From positions 194,749-258,748 of the forward strand of contig WELB01000130.1 in assembly GCA_009602725.1 (NCBI GenBank): a stretch of DNA of 64,000 nt. The letters run 5' to 3'. Shown in pieces: positions 12,379 to 25,758 of this stretch. How positions within the stretch are numbered: the first letter of the stretch is position 1; the number at the start of each line of letters is the position of its first letter. Made by a program: the position numbers and the translations under genes. The stretch is from Spirogloea muscicola. Taxonomy: Eukaryota > Streptophyta > Zygnematophyceae > Spirogloeales > Spirogloeaceae. Under the pieces are notes generated by a model that saw only the letters and a list, made by a program, of their open reading frames with translations, made no database searches and was not told where the DNA came from.

Positions 12379-15300
12379 TCAGCCTGCACACCTTGGCGAG
12401 TCAACTGGTGAAGTGGCCTGCCAGGCGGGGCGACCAGAGTGGCCCGCGATGGGGCGCTCCAAAGGAGTGTCGTGGGGAGACCGGACGGCCACCGGGCTCG
12501 GCGTGTTCCGGATGCTCTGGTAGAGCTCCAAGAGGGGCGTCTGCAGGACTCGAAGCTCCTGCGCCTGCAGAATGTCGCGTAGTCCAGTGAGCCAGATCGA
12601 CCACAAAGTACACGATACAAGCACGGTAAGCATGAAGAGACTCATAATTGACAATCAAGCCATGCTCTCAACACCAGCAACCTGAACTTAGAGACTCTAA
12701 ATTTGGGGCCTCATGCTGCACCGACAGAAGCCATCTCAGGCTACATGTGAGCCAATCACAGCTTGCCAAGCACTTCTACAGATAAGAGGCACTGCAGAGC
12801 ATAACATAGAGCGACAACTTTGGCATCCTTCTGATGCAATACCTTGCTTAGTCAGACAGAGCCTCTCACCTTGTCCTTCAAAAACACCATAATCTTGTCC
12901 TCTGTGACTTCGTCGTCATCAAGAGCTAAGGCCTTGTTAGTGGGCTCCACAGGGCCAGGCAACCGGGGCGAGGCCAGCAAAGGTGTAGCTGCTGTAGCTC
13001 TCCTATGCCAAGAGTTGGACCCCCTTTCCCACTCCCTCAGCCCTTCGGAGTGCTCGTGACTCGCTGCCCTCCAATTAAAAGCCCCGCTTGTCGACATGGA
13101 TGGCTCTTCCATGGGGTTGAAGTTGCTCTGGAAGAACAGTTTACTCAGCAGTGAGTGTCTGAACACTAACGGCGCAGATAGAGATCACAAAATCTTCATA
13201 ATTGTTAGCATGATGCTGTTCTAGATTTTCTTGCCTTAATTGGCATGACATGGCAGCACATTCAATGTTTCCCATAACAAGCAAGCCACTGTTAGCACAA
13301 GAAAGGCTGCACCAAACGTGGCTTTGTAGAGCCGGAGCTTTGTATTTGACAAGCAGTTGCCCACCTGTAACCAATCTACAAGGCGGAATACAACAACAAT
13401 AAGCACCAGCTTTAGAATGCAATAGCACTTGAGCGTGGACCTGAAAAGACAGCTGGGAAAAGCCGTCGTCCAGGTCAACACCAGGCTCAGGAGAGGAGTA
13501 GCTTCGCAGATACTGTCTGCTCTGGGTGGTTGAGCAGCTGTCCTCCAATGGCACCTTGATTGATGGTGCCAAAACCCTGACACGGCACGACAAAGTACGG
13601 CAACTCCATCGCTCAATGCATGCAGATTTCAGTGAGAGGTTGCAGAGCAGAGCTGGATCCTGATGCTTACATTGCCAGACGGCTAAAGCTGCAGCACAAG
13701 CTGGATAATACTGAAGCCTACCGTGACATGCTTTCACTCTTAGGCTTGTGACCTTCAACACTCTCGTTTTTCCACCTTAGCACAGCCTACACATAGTAAA
13801 GGGGGACATGATTAAGTGAGCATTCAAATGATCAATCAAGTAGTGAAGGTCCATGTAGGGGTGTCATCAAGCTTGCCTCAATGTAAAACATATGTGCTCT
13901 ATTTGCATATTTCAAGTACCCGATATGGTCTTATCGAATCTGCCTCAATGCTCATCAGGAGGATGCCACATTGCTTAGCAAAGCAAGGTTATTGTAGAGC
14001 AAGGAGCCATATGGGCTATAAGCTGGAGATAAATGTCAGACTTACACTTGGACTCGGATGCTGCACTTCTGCTTCCGCAGTTGGAGCTGCCAGAAATGGA
14101 TGCTGACATTGCTCACAGGAGCCCAAAATCAGGAATAAATCTACAAATACTCAATGATGTCAAGCGGGGGCTGCTTCTCTACCCATCTTTGCAGCATACA
14201 GCGAAGGTGGCTTGTATCTTTTCCTCCAATTGCCAACAAGGAGGCCTAGCTTATCTGTGACGTTGCAATATCATCAGAGTCGCATCGTCAAGGCCAGTAT
14301 TAGCAAGTAGCGAGCAGAGAGCATCTTATTGATACCTTGAGAAGCTCGCTGGCGGGAGGCCTCTCTCGAGGGTCTCTGAGGACAGAATGCAAAGGCATGC
14401 TAGACAGTGAGCAGCTCCAGAGAGTATAGTCCCATCTTTCGTCAAGTGCATTGGTGACTTGACCAACAGGTCAGGTTACTTTCACAACATAGTCTGCCAT
14501 CATCTGAGCCTCCTCAGTGAGTCGCGACCTCAGGTGAAATGTGTGGACAGTGTTAGCGTCCTTACCTCCTGAAGCACTTGAGAAGGAAGTCCTTTGCCTC
14601 AGGCGACAGGTGGTCGGGTATAGGGGGTGGGGCTTTGGAGGCGGCGATGTGAAACAAGGCCGAAACCTGTACGACAAGCAATTGGTAGTATGCATGCACA
14701 TACCCCTGGCCATGAGTATTTACTCATCTTCCACTATATGTGTGACCAAAAATAGCTAAAATTAGCATCCTTGGTGTACTCTCGATCATAGGTCCATACT
14801 GCTACTTCCGCAAGCATTTTAAAGGCTATAGAGAGTGCTTTCCAGCTTTGCTCTAATGGTATCTCATGAGACATCATATCCTGTGAGCTCCAGATGAGAC
14901 ACACTGCACAGCATTATAAAGGTCCTGCCTGTGATTGAAACTGGCTCCAGGGAGGCTTTCCAGTGGCCATCTCTATGACAGTGCAAGCAACGCTCCAAAT
15001 GTCTGCTTGCCTGGACACACGCAGGCCACACGTGAATCAAAGTCTGTGAAGATCGATAGGCTGTGGCTTGAGTAGCCCTCAGCCTCCTTCTTCACGAGGA
15101 CGTAGCCATGGAATTCATGGGGCAGGAAGGCGCCAGCAAGCCCAGAAGTGGGTGAAGGAGACCACCTTCCATGTCCAGTCTGCTTGATGACTTCTGGAGC
15201 CATCCAGTAGGGGGTGCCTTTCATAGACTTGAAGCCTTCTGACATGGTTGCCTGAAACAATCAAGTGCCAGCCAGTACAGCTCAGACCCTGCTCATATGA

Positions 15301-16823
15301 GGAAGCTGAATTGGCAGCCCATTTTATCAGAGTGCTGGTTGTCATGCAACAGGCCAAAGCCCTGAGACAAGGTTGCCGCCTCTTACCAGGTCAGCTAGCT
15401 TCTTTGACGCGCCGAAATCAGCGAGCTTTATGCAGCCACGGTTGTCAACGAGGATGTTGGCCCCCTGTAAGTCGACAAGCACTCTCCATCAGCACGGCTT
15501 GCGCAGCCTTTGGAGGGCACAAGTGCAGCCTGCCAGCCCTCAACATACGAGGGCAATTTCGGCTGTATGTTAACAGATGTCCAGAAGCAATACCAAGTAC
15601 TGTCATCACCTTCCCTACAGCTATGCAAGCAGACAGGTAATCTGGTTCTTGACCTTGATGTCACGATGCATGATCTGGTGCGTGTGCAAGTAATCCAACC
15701 CCAACAGCAGCTGCCGTGTGTACATGCGTATGACCTGCCAAAACAATGGCACTAACCATGTGCTTAAAGTGTTGCAGCGCGCGGAGGACTACAAGCAGAC
15801 TTGTGCACAATGTATGAAGTGAAGTGTCAACCTGTGTCTGGACTCTAACAGTGGCTACAGAGTTACCACCGTGTGCTGAGCTGCACATGGAATTTCAAGG
15901 TGACGAGTCTATCACATGAAGCAGGCTCGTCAACACTGGACTGAATTGGGGACGTGGTGACCCAGGTTGAGATGCGCAAACTCCCAACCATATCCAGGCG
16001 ACACTAAGGAAAAAGCAGAGGCGCAAGAGATCACCTTCTCCGTGAAGGACCCGAACTTGCTGAGCAGCGACGCGATGGACCCTCCAGGGACGAACTCCAG
16101 GAAGATGTTGAGGGCCTCCTCCTCCCTGTCCGTGCCCAGATACCTCTGCCAAAGCCAGGAGCGAGCCAGTCAGCCGGGGAAGCCGCTCTGACGCCCCAGC
16201 GTTGGCCATGCTGCTCCCAAGGCTCCCCCGCAAGAGCGGTGTCACACGACCAGCTTGCACACAGCAGGGTGGCGGCAGTTCCCTGCCTCTATTGCCATGC
16301 TCGCGATCAGCAATCGCGCTCGGGCCTGCCAAGCCAGCATTGGTAGAGCCACGGCCTTCGTAACTGCAGCAGTTACTGCTGGGAGCACGTTGTGGCGCAC
16401 GACAGCGGAACTCACAACAATGTTGGGGTGCGAGAGGTTCCGCAGGACAGCAACCTCCTCCTCCAGGTCCCGCGCTTGCTCCTGGAGAGAGGCGCGGCCC
16501 AACAGCAGGGCGGCGGCGCTCTCAGCTCTTGCCACGACCACTTCCGCCGCAGGCAGGCTGGGTTTCAACCCCTGAGCCCGACGCTGCCGACGTGGCTGCC
16601 CGTGCCGCTTGCGCGGCGGCACAGTCACTCACCTGCGCTCGCTCCTTGGTCGTGCTGTTGACGGCAATGAGGACCTGCCAGCAGCGAAGGCGCGGAGAGC
16701 GACGCGTCCGCGAGCCGTCAGGCAGCGTCAGCGGAAGACCCGATCATTTGCTGCAGCAGGCGGCGGCGGCGGCGGCCGCGGCATGGTTCGGCGCACCGCA
16801 GCCAGCGCCACGGCCCTGCTGCA

Positions 16824-16859
<36 letters not shown>

Positions 16860-16982
16860 TCGCACCTGCTTGACGGCGATGAGCTCGCCGGACTCGAGGT
16901 TCATGCCCATGTACACGCGGCCGTAGGCGCCCGCCCCGATGAGCTCGCCGCGCCGCCACCGGATCGGGGCCGGCTCCGCCAT
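12379..16982 (-). CDS. ANP/NPK1-type MAP kinase kinase kinase
   Basis: Serine/threonine kinase at the top of a MAPK cascade. In plants ANP/NPK1 acts in cytokinesis and oxidative-stress signalling. The ATG is at 16982, and the start reads [20 protein letters not shown], nearly identical to plant ANPs. Kinase exons in phase: 16866-16982, 16633-16674, 16416-16481, 16035-16145, 15654-15734, 15387-15464, 15166-15251, 14929-15010, 14566-14666, 14336-14375, 14046-14102. Visible motifs are the P-loop GAGAYG, catalytic Lys38 (AVKQ), [24 protein letters not shown] and the final HPF. The tail exons are less certain (about 13450-13600, 12871-13133, 12379-12569). They carry NFNPMEEPS and [14 protein letters not shown], which resemble the NPK1 C-terminal regulatory region, so the family call is strong. 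The start lies beside a CGG-rich promoter shared with the next gene. Confidence 0.9.
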
Positions 16983-17355
16983 CGCCGCCCCGGGCCAGGC
17001 CGCCGCCAGATNGCTGCGTTAAGCCGACGCGGCGCGTTTACCAGCAGCCGGCGTCTTTCGTTCGGTCCCGGCCGCCGCCGCCGTTCCGTTCGCGTCGCCA
17101 GGTCGTCGCGTGCGGCTCGTCCTCTGCGGGGATGTCTAGCTGGGGTGCCCGACTGGGAAACGAGCTCCCGTCGCTAGCAGTGGCTCCAGACGACGGCAGA
17201 CGGCGGAGCGCGGTTCGCTGCAGGAGGCGAGTCCCGCAGAGGACGGGCAAGTTTCCCCAGCTACTGTCCATCTTGGCCCCCTCCCACCCCCCCCGGGATA
17301 TCCGCCGCCGCCGCCGCCGCCGTTGCCGCCGCCGCCGCCGCCGGCCTTCGGACCC

Positions 17356-17389
<34 letters not shown>

Positions 17390-18238
17390 CGATCCCCACT
17401 GGAGAATCTGCCCTCGACTGGCGCCCGAGGCGCGCCGCTGCAGGCAGGCAATCAATGCCCGTACGTTGTTGGAAACCCCCCCGCGTTGTGAAAACACCCC
17501 GGCTGAGAGCAAACGGCAGCCATGGCGGGCGCAGGCCCTCCCCCCCCCACCCCCCGAGGTGGGGGCGCCACCGCGCCGGGCTGCAGGCAGGCCGCGCCTC
17601 GCTGCCTGCAGGCCGCCCGCTGCCGCGTCCGGCGATGCCGCCGCGGCCGCCTCCCCGGGGCTGGCTCTGCGCCTGCGGCAGGCACTGCCTCCAGTTGACA
17701 CGTCGCAGAGAGCTCATGCGTCAGCCGGCATGGTTGTCAAGCCCTGCGGCCGCAGCATGCCATGGGACGCGCAGACAGGGTCGAGTTCGTCGTGCAGCGT
17801 GCTCTGGTCTCGCCATAACTGTAGCCCCTCCCGATCTCAAGAGCTGTGAAGTCTGACTATATCATACAGGAAATTACTTTGCAGATGCATGTCGGCAGAC
17901 TGACATTCTGCAATCATGTTGCCCAAACAGGACTTGCTTTGTGGCTTCCTGCTGCGAATGGTCCGACATCGATGGGGTTGTGCAGTAGAGGAATCTGAGA
18001 CGACAGTATCCAGCGGCAAGCCAATGTACGCGTCCAAGCTCCTCGTTCACTTGATCAGCTTGTACAACTTGACAACAGCAAGCCTGGAAATGATGCTCAC
18101 GCCCCAGCACCAGCTTCAGCAACAGCCAAATGTTGCTGTATCTGCAGGGCGACGAGGTGGTCCTTGCAACGCCTGCGATGAAGCAATTCTAGGAGCGGAC
18201 GGCAGCGACCTCTGGATTGCTGTGATGCGCAGGGCGCT
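16983..18238. promoter_or_regulatory. GC-rich bidirectional spacer between two divergent genes
   Basis: This 1.25 kb separates the MAPKKK start (minus) from the unknown gene start (plus). It holds long CGG/CCG runs (17299-17390) and a single N at 17012 that marks a base or join of unknown length. The many open frames here are low-complexity Pro/Arg/Gly/Ala products of the triplet repeats. I see no clear TATA box. Confidence 0.45.
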
Positions 18239-21111
18239 ATGCAGTCAGCGACGATGGCAACCACCTTGGTGGGCTGTCCGCCAGCAGCCTTTGCCAATTT
18301 CAAGTTCCTGCTCATGCCAGGGGAAATTGTCGGGCCCAAGCGGAAGATGGTGTATATTCCTGCAGTCCAGGCCAGCAATCTTCAACCTCAACCTTGGCGC
18401 TTGTGAAGTGTGATTGCGTAGCATAGGCATATCAATGGCTAGCAAAGCCGGTAGCACGTGCTGTCACTGGATGAAGCTGCTGATAGCTGGAAACAGTCCA
18501 AACCTCAACTTAGGATGTGCAGTCTCGAAGTACACGCAAACTCTGATATTTGTCCAAGCAAGTGACCAAGGCCTTCCTTCGTGCTAACTTGAGAACTGAT
18601 CTCAATCGGCCTTGTTCTTTGCAGAGCTTTGATGACCTGGTTGAGAAAATTAAGGCCAAATTTGCAGCTGCAAGCAACGTGTACAAGTTAGTCCTTGAGA
18701 TGCAGGCATGTTCAGATGAACAATATCTCTTACTGTATACAGAAGCATGTCCCTTCTTTGTCTTTAGCAAATACGAAAGCCTTCAAGTTCATGTCAATTA
18801 AGTGACATGCTTCCATCCTTGATTTGCAGCGGCCAGATACTTTCCTGCTTGTTCGTCTGCATTGTGCTCTGAGCAACGTTTTGTTAGCAGGACCTCTCAG
18901 TGACTCTTCCATCGTCACCAAGCAGGTGGCCAGCCCGCCCCCAGGAGTCGAAGCCCACACAGTGGACGAGCTGTGGGCTGAGGTTGAGGACCTTGAGCTC
19001 TTCGACCCCCAGGCCGTGACCAATCTCCGCCTTCGCGTGGATGGCCCGTCTACGCCTTCAAGCCAGCAATTGCTCCATTGTGAGGCCTGCTCTGCGTGCG
19101 CAGCCGATCAAGATCACGTTCTGAAATGCTTGCAAGATCTTACTACTGTCCGCTCCCTACTCGCTTTGAGGTTGTATTGTGCATGGTATCTTCTGGTGCT
19201 TGCAGATTTTCACAACCATTCCGGGCTTGTCAGATAAGGTTTATTGATTGCTGTCTGGACATGGATATTTTGTGGTGTGCCTGCACCAGCCCCTATTTTG
19301 TATTGGCTCTGACACTCCAATTCTTGCTGTAGCTCTCTTCCCGCCCATGGATCGCTCTGGAGAGACCCCTATGGATGTTGCCTTGCGTGAGGACCTGGAG
19401 CGGAGGGCAACGATATATACCAAAGGCAAGGATGGCATCCTCACAGGGCACATGAAGCTGATGAACCAAGCTTCAAGGCAGATCTCTTTGCGGGACCCTA
19501 GGATGGTCGAAAAAGGCAGGCGGTCGGACCTCATGCGGGAGGCAGCTAACATGGTAAACCCTGCTGCGAGTTGCTGCTCTAGCACTAGCCATGATTGATG
19601 TCAGCTGCAACTTGAGTGGCTGCCCCTTGCAACCTCCTCCGTCTGCTGAAGGCATGGACGTGAAGTGTGCCAGCAGGCGAAGTCCAACGGTCGTGTTGAT
19701 GCATGCAGGTGAGACGGGTCTACAACTTCAAACATGGTTACTCTCGATCGCAAGTCAGTCACTTCCACTCCTCTCCAATTACATGCCATACCATATCCCA
19801 CTCTAATGAATGGTCACCCACTGTAAATACATGAATTCACCTGCTTCATTCTAGGGCCATCTGCTATGTGCAACTATTGTACTCTGGTCTGGGTAAGCCT
19901 CTCTGACACTGTACTGTATATGCCTTCGTTGAAGCAGCATGCTGATACCCAAGAGAGATCAAGATCAAGGAAGCGCAGCGGAGAGTCCAAGAAGTGGAAT
20001 ATTGAGAGCCGAGCTGAGCGTTGTGCAGAGCTGAAGATGGGCATCTCTCAGGTGGAAAGCCTCATTCGTGAGAAAGATGGCCTGATGAAGCAGGTATTTG
20101 TCTACTGTAGCAGTCACTTGGTATTTTGCATTGGGTGCTTGTTTGGTGAATAGTGCAATGACTGATGCAGTCTGTATGAGAGCCCTTGTCTTGCTGATGA
20201 GCAGAACTTGTCTGAAGGCATAAGCTCATATTGCCATCGCTATCTGCTTCATTGAAAGCAGGCGGAGGATGACGGTGACGTGGGACAGGTAGACATCCTC
20301 AGAAGGGATGTGGCTGACCTGCAGAAGCGGCTGCATATGCTGCAACGAGAGGAAACGGACATTCTCAAACGGGAAAGGCGGTCCATGCAGAGGTGAGTGC
20401 CCCCTTGTGCTTGACACCTGCTTGGTGGAGGAGGATTAGATAACATCTGCCGCCGCTGGCCGGTGAGCTGCCAGTATTCATTAGTATTCTCACAACAGAA
20501 TGAAAGTTAGTCTTCTCGTTGACTACACTGCTCATTGAGGCAGGTACCAAAAGATCCAGAGGCTGAGGGAATCAGCAGGAGGGTCTAGCATGGAGGAGCA
20601 CGGGGGCGTCCTTGAGCAGCCGGCCATGAGCGTGCTGCTGCAGATGTCTGATGCTTCGTCCCAAAAGGAGGGTGGCACCGTGTCGGGGGTCGGTGGCGAC
20701 CGGGGAGGCAGCGCAAGAGACGGTGTGGAGTCTGGGCAGGTAACAGGACCTCAGCCCTCATGAGAAAGTGTAGAGTGCTGAAGTCCAAGCCTTCGTGCAG
20801 CAATCTTTGCACCCAAGACGAGGGTGAAAATGCCGTGACTCCATCCAGGGCTTTCAGATTATTGCTAGATTGAAGATTCCTGGTTGCGGAAGAGACTTAG
20901 GCCGGCCAATATGTATGGTAGTAGTGGAGATTTGTCACATCACACTTGTCACTCAAGTCCTTCTCAAAGTGCGCATAATTGACGAGTTGCCATCCTCTGC
21001 AACATGTTTTGGCAGGTTGATCCGCAGCTCATATCTCCTGCTCGTCCATCTGGGGACCTCCAGGAAGCCCCATCGCGGACACATCCTGGCTCGGACATCG
21101 CGTGGTTTTGA
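18239..21111 (+). CDS. Unrecognised coiled-coil protein (multi-exon)
   Basis: I do not recognise this family. The probable start is the ATG at 18239 (the frame continues with GEIVGPKRKMVYIPAV). Next comes an exon from about 18625 (SFDDLVEKIKAKF), then parts near 18830-19130, a short exon near 19206 (IFTTIPGLSDK) and 19334-19553 (MDRSGETPMDVALRED, RDPRMVEKGRRSDLMREAAN). Further on are 19709 (VRRVYNFKHGYSRSQ), about 19940-20092 (basic, then ISQVESLIREKDGL), 20263-20393 (RRDVADLQKRLHMLQREE, coiled coil), 20545-20739 and a last exon 21015-21111 joined in phase and ending DIAWF-stop. The charged heptad-like segments predict a coiled coil. The early exon joins are uncertain. No membrane or signal segment is seen. 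Confidence 0.55.
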
Positions 21112-22023
21112 TGCAGCCCAGAGACAACCTGATCAACGGTTGTCGATGTTGCTTCTGACACTGATAGCACTTGGATTGTACTGTGTGCACTGTGGGGCCC
21201 TGTCCAATTCCAACAACCCCTCACCCTTGGCTCGAACCCATGACCTTGCTTTCTCTTGTCCACTTGGCTCGACCTGTACTGTAGTCAACATGTATAGCTC
21301 ATTGTAGCCCAAGGCGGCCTTGGCTTAAAAGCGTTGACATAGGCCGCAAAGAGCATATTGTTCAGTATATTCGATGAATGAATTTAGCGCCACTGTGTAG
21401 CTCACAAGCGCATGTGACCAAGTATGATCTGTCAGAAATTGAATCGTGGTGAAGCAGACGAGGATATGCAATCTGATTGTGGTGATATCATTTGCTTTGC
21501 TTTATGTGGTGCCATTGTAGAAATGTATAATCAGGGTTCATCTCATCACATGCTCCTTCTGAAGCCTCCCTGGCAAGGCACAGCTTTGACGCCATCAATT
21601 ATTGCTCTTTAGGCAGTAGCTTATTTCCTTCACTAATACTTATTATGCTACAAACGATGAGGATATCTTGTGCTGTCTTGCTGACAGGCAGAGTGCATGC
21701 AGGAGCTTTGATAGTGCTGGTCGCTGCACAGCCAACGACCTCCTCCTTCGAGTCTGCCACACTTTCTGATGTAGGGATGCCTTGTTTGTGAGTAAGTACA
21801 ACGAGCAGACCAAGCAGTTCAGCTGCAATAAGCCCGGGTGCTCACAATCGACAGCATGACCTCATGCTCATGTCGCCTTTTGTGCATATTACTTGGGGAC
21901 TTTGCCCACTGCTTGTGGACATATAGGCCCAAAGAAGTCACATCAGTAGTCAAGTAATCTTCCAGTCTGTAGACGCCTTCACGAGGTTGTCTATTCTGGA
22001 GCTTTGCAAGGTCAGTGTGGACC
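21112..22023. other. Spacer between convergent genes
   Basis: This 0.9 kb holds the 3' flanks of the unknown plus-strand gene and of BCCIP. No protein family was seen. A tRNA-like B-box, GGTTCGAGCC, reads on the minus strand near 21225-21234 (see findings). Confidence 0.5.
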
Positions 22024-24987
22024 TCAGCTGCCGTGAATGAGCGCTCGCAATTGAACGTGGAACTGCGGAATCTTGCAAGCCTCCACCACCATCACCAGCT
22101 GCAGCTGCCGCAACCCACGAGACTGCAGCACCAAGAGATAGTGGATGCACTTATAACTTGTGGAGCCAGGAGGAAATGCAGGGGAGCAGTGCTGCAAGAC
22201 GTTAAAGAGGGTCACTTGTTCACAGAGCTGAGGTGATCTTCTCTGGTTATAGACATACAAGTATGATATCATAAACCCTTGTGTTACAAAGAGGATGGTG
22301 CCACACATGGTGAGCCGCTTGCTCCTCGGCTCTGACGGGGAACGAGAATGACCACGAGCTCAGCTGCATGCGGACATTGACAATGCAAAGGGCAGCCTGA
22401 ACAGTCAGGACTGGCCGCAGGGCCCTCAAGCTCCTCACTGGATGGTCAGAGCCCCTGGAAGATGTCCAGGGCGCCATGAATGCACATGGTGCACGGCAAC
22501 ACCTTACTTATAATTCGACAGGGTGTGGCCAGTGGGAAGCGCGCACCTTGTGGAAGATCTCGTCTTCTGGCTTGATGTAGACGAAGTCCCTCTCAGCCTT
22601 TTCCATCTCCCGCTTCAACCTCTGAATTAATCAGCAAACGTGTATTGCTGATGACAATTACATAGTTTGTGCTTTTGATTCTTAGCTAGACTTATGATCA
22701 CTTAGCTGACTTGTAAGAAGTCTCTGCCGATGGCCATTTGGTTTGTGTCCATAGAGACAACTAGGGAAAGTGATGTGTCCGCCAACCTTTCCTTTGAGTC
22801 GCGATGCAGGCTCCACAAGCTTGCGCAGCTCCTTGTACATCCGCGTGAGGATCAGGTATTTCTCAAAGCGGAAAAAAGCCCGCAGTGGTTTAGGCTGCAC
22901 TAGGAGCAAGGCGAGCAGAGGCAGGCCATCATTAGATAAAGATAAACATAGAACTTTTCCTGCCAGGAACTTGGAAGTGAAACTACATTGCAGCGTAACT
23001 TGACGAGCACCATAAAAGAAAGTGAAACACCACATTTACAGCCAACTTAGGACACTGAAGCTCCTTCAAGCTTAATATCAGAAGATAGTCAAGCAACTTA
23101 AACAACTAATAGCATTAACTATCTGTAGCAATGATCAGTTGCATATGGGTGGGCTCTGAATAATTTCAGTGCGCAGTACCTCATCCTCAATAGCCCATCC
23201 GACCTCGTCAAAGAGGCCCTGGTACAGGGGGGGGAGGATGTCCGCTGGCGCATTGAGCACGCGCTCACACACAAGCAGGCCCACGTTGGGCCGCCCAGCA
23301 GCCCACAGGGCCTCCAGGCCCGCTGCCTCCGGCTTGCCACCACACTTCTTTCGCAGGAAGCTCTGCAGGTCCTTCATGCACTGCTTTTCCTGCTCAATAA
23401 GGAGTGGCCATGCAGAGGTCGATGCGTAGGACTTGCAAAAGTAGCAAACATTGGCGCTCGCGTACCAAAAGCCATATTGGGGTTTAGGTGTAGATTACTG
23501 GCTACCAATGATGATAGTCTAGTAGTCATCTAGTGCTCATAAAATCTAGTGGTCACAAACTTTACAGTTCAGGGGCTGAGATGCTAAGCTACCCTCACTT
23601 TAGACCAGCAAATGATTATGTAAGACAGCTAAGTAGCTGGCAGTGTGGCGGCTTAAGTCAGTGGATGAGAAGCAGGGGAGTCACCGCACTCGGTATCTTT
23701 CGGGGCTGAGGATGCTGATAACGCCAATGGGGCTGTCCTCGCCGGCCGTCTTGACCACGCTGCCGACCGTGCGCTGTGCAACGATGATGTCCGCAAAACC
23801 GGACAGGTCCCATACAGGCGCATCATCGAGATAGTTGCGCAGCAGGGCTTTGATGCCGTGGAAGTCTGGTGGCGCTGGGTCATGGAACTCGACGTCCACA
23901 GCAATGAGCTCCTGTCCTTCTTGCAAATGCAGCACATCACAGCAGCATAATTTCAGCATGACAAAGATGACGGCTTGTAATGACAACCTTGCTCAAAGCA
24001 CAGACTCTCCTGGACAAAAAGATCCTGGAAACTCGAGCAAGCCCAGCACCTAGAGTCTACACCCTACATCTTCTGTTTCTCGTACTTACATGCCATGGTT
24101 GGAGATGGGACATAAGAGTCTACATAACCAGCAGGGCTTATGGGACCAGGCAGCGAGCACAATGACATTCGCGCCTCGACTAATTGCATTGTAACTATGC
24201 AGCTTTTGTGTCTGTCCTTGCTGCAATGGTTCAGGCCCATACTGGGGATGCTGCCGTGGCTTCACTGAGCAAACATAGGTGTACTTAGGTTCTAAGCCCC
24301 AGACCCGAGACTCTTGGAGAATAATCTTAGCACAAGTGAACTTGCATAATGTAAAGCTGCCGGGCACAGTAGATGCACACAGTGGGCAGGGCAAACGCAG
24401 TGACCTCCATGGACCTGGACCCTGTGATACGAGTGCCACCCATTGCCAAGGCTGCTATAATCTATCGTACTGAACCTGGAGAAAGCTGCTAATGCTTGAC
24501 AAGCCCTCAAAGCCTAGACCCCAGACATTCTAAATATAAGCTGCAAAGCCTGGTCTTGGAGCCTTGAAAGCAGCAGTCTCAGAGGCAGGCGCTCAACGCC
24601 GCACTCGAGGAGGACCAGCGAGCAGGCGTGCGCCCTACTCTGGCCAGCACGCAGTCAAGATGCTGCAGCAAGGACTGCAGTGGCGGCAACGGCTGCTGCT
24701 ATGAACCGAGGAAAGGAGGGGGCCTTGCCATGGGAAAGCGGCAGGACCTGCTCCGAGCTGCCGCCAGGATCGTCGTCGGTGCCGTCGGAGCTTGACGCAG
24801 GCTCCTTATCCTCCTCCTCCTCCTCCTCCTCACCTCCGTTTCCCGGCTGCCGCTCACGCTCCCGGCCGCTGGGCACTGCGGCAGTGCCACTGGCAGCCCC
24901 TTTCTCCGCCTCCTCCGCATGAGCGCGCCCGACTGCAGTTCCACGGCGCCTGCGAGCAGTGCGCTCCTTGCCGTTCGCCCCTGCCAT
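22024..24987 (-). CDS. BCCIP: BCCIP-like protein (BRCA2 and CDKN1A interacting family)
   Basis: Nuclear protein family linked to genome stability and ribosome (60S) biogenesis. The ATG is at 24987, and the N-terminus is basic then very acidic (a Glu run near 24800), as is usual for the family. Exons: 24748-24987, about 23690-23924 (DFHGIKALLRNYLDD, WDLSGFADIIV, TVGSVVK), 23180-23389 (GLLVCERVLNAPADILPPLY, GLFDEVGWA), 22787-22894, 22547-22621 (DFVYIKPEDEIFHK), 22307-22363 (WSFSFPV), 22024-22122 (stop). The last five exons keep phase. The join between exon 1 and exon 2 does not fit by one nucleotide, so a small exon between about 23930 and 24740 may be missing from this model. Confidence 0.9.
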
Positions 24988-25713
24988 GGCCGGCAGCTCT
25001 GACGAAGCTCGATGTGGGCGCTCTCGCAGGTGGGCACGGTGCAGCGGAGGCCGAGTTGGCAAAGGGTCTGTCTTCTGGAGCACCAGATATCAGCCAGCGC
25101 CGCCAAGCGTCGAAGGTTCGAGGTTCCAGAGTTTAGGATGTACAGCTTTCTAGGATGAAGTCTTGAGTCCAAGTAGGCATGCCAACGGCGTGGCTGAGAG
25201 CTGCTCCTTGGACCTCCCTCCACCAGAACCTGGAGCTCACTGTCCACGCCACCCTCCTTCCTCACACTCTGCCTCCCCAGTCGTCACTGACCAAGGAGCT
25301 TCCAGTCTTTCTCAGAGCCAATGTGGTCATCGCCTCGTTGCCGCAGCTCGGTGTGCTGCGGCTGCTTTCTGCTGGCGCCGTTAAACCCCGGCACTCGCTG
25401 TGCACAGCTGGAGCAGGCCACTGACAGCCCTTCTCTCACTGCTTGCTCTGGAGGAGCAGCATCTCCTCCTCGCCTTCTTGCCTGTCTCTGCGTCCCCGTC
25501 TCTCAGAGGTCTTCCGATGCTTATTGAAGGCCAGCCCAGATGGAGTTGGACAAGGGGCCGGAAAGCGCTGAGACTACACAGCCGCGCAAGTGGCTACTCC
25601 AACTGGGTGCTCAACAGCTCCAGTCAGCAGCCCGCGAGTGGGAGTAGCTTGCAGCCGCTAGCTCGCCAGCCCTCTCCCTCGCTGTGCGCTTCAGCGCTTT
25701 TCCTTCGCGACGT

Positions 25714-25744
25714 CCCCCCCCCCCCCNCCCCCCCCCCCCCCCCC
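25714..25744. other. Poly-C run with one N: assembly join
   Basis: Thirty C residues are broken by an N at 25727. This most likely marks a low-quality join or a collapsed homopolymer rather than biology. Confidence 0.8.
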
Positions 25745-25758
25745 AAAATTGTCAGCTT

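Noticed and set aside
17136-17856. Pro-, Gly- and Arg-rich frames on both strands
   Set aside because: Products of CCG triplet runs in the promoter region. All frames are open and none has a splice-supported partner.
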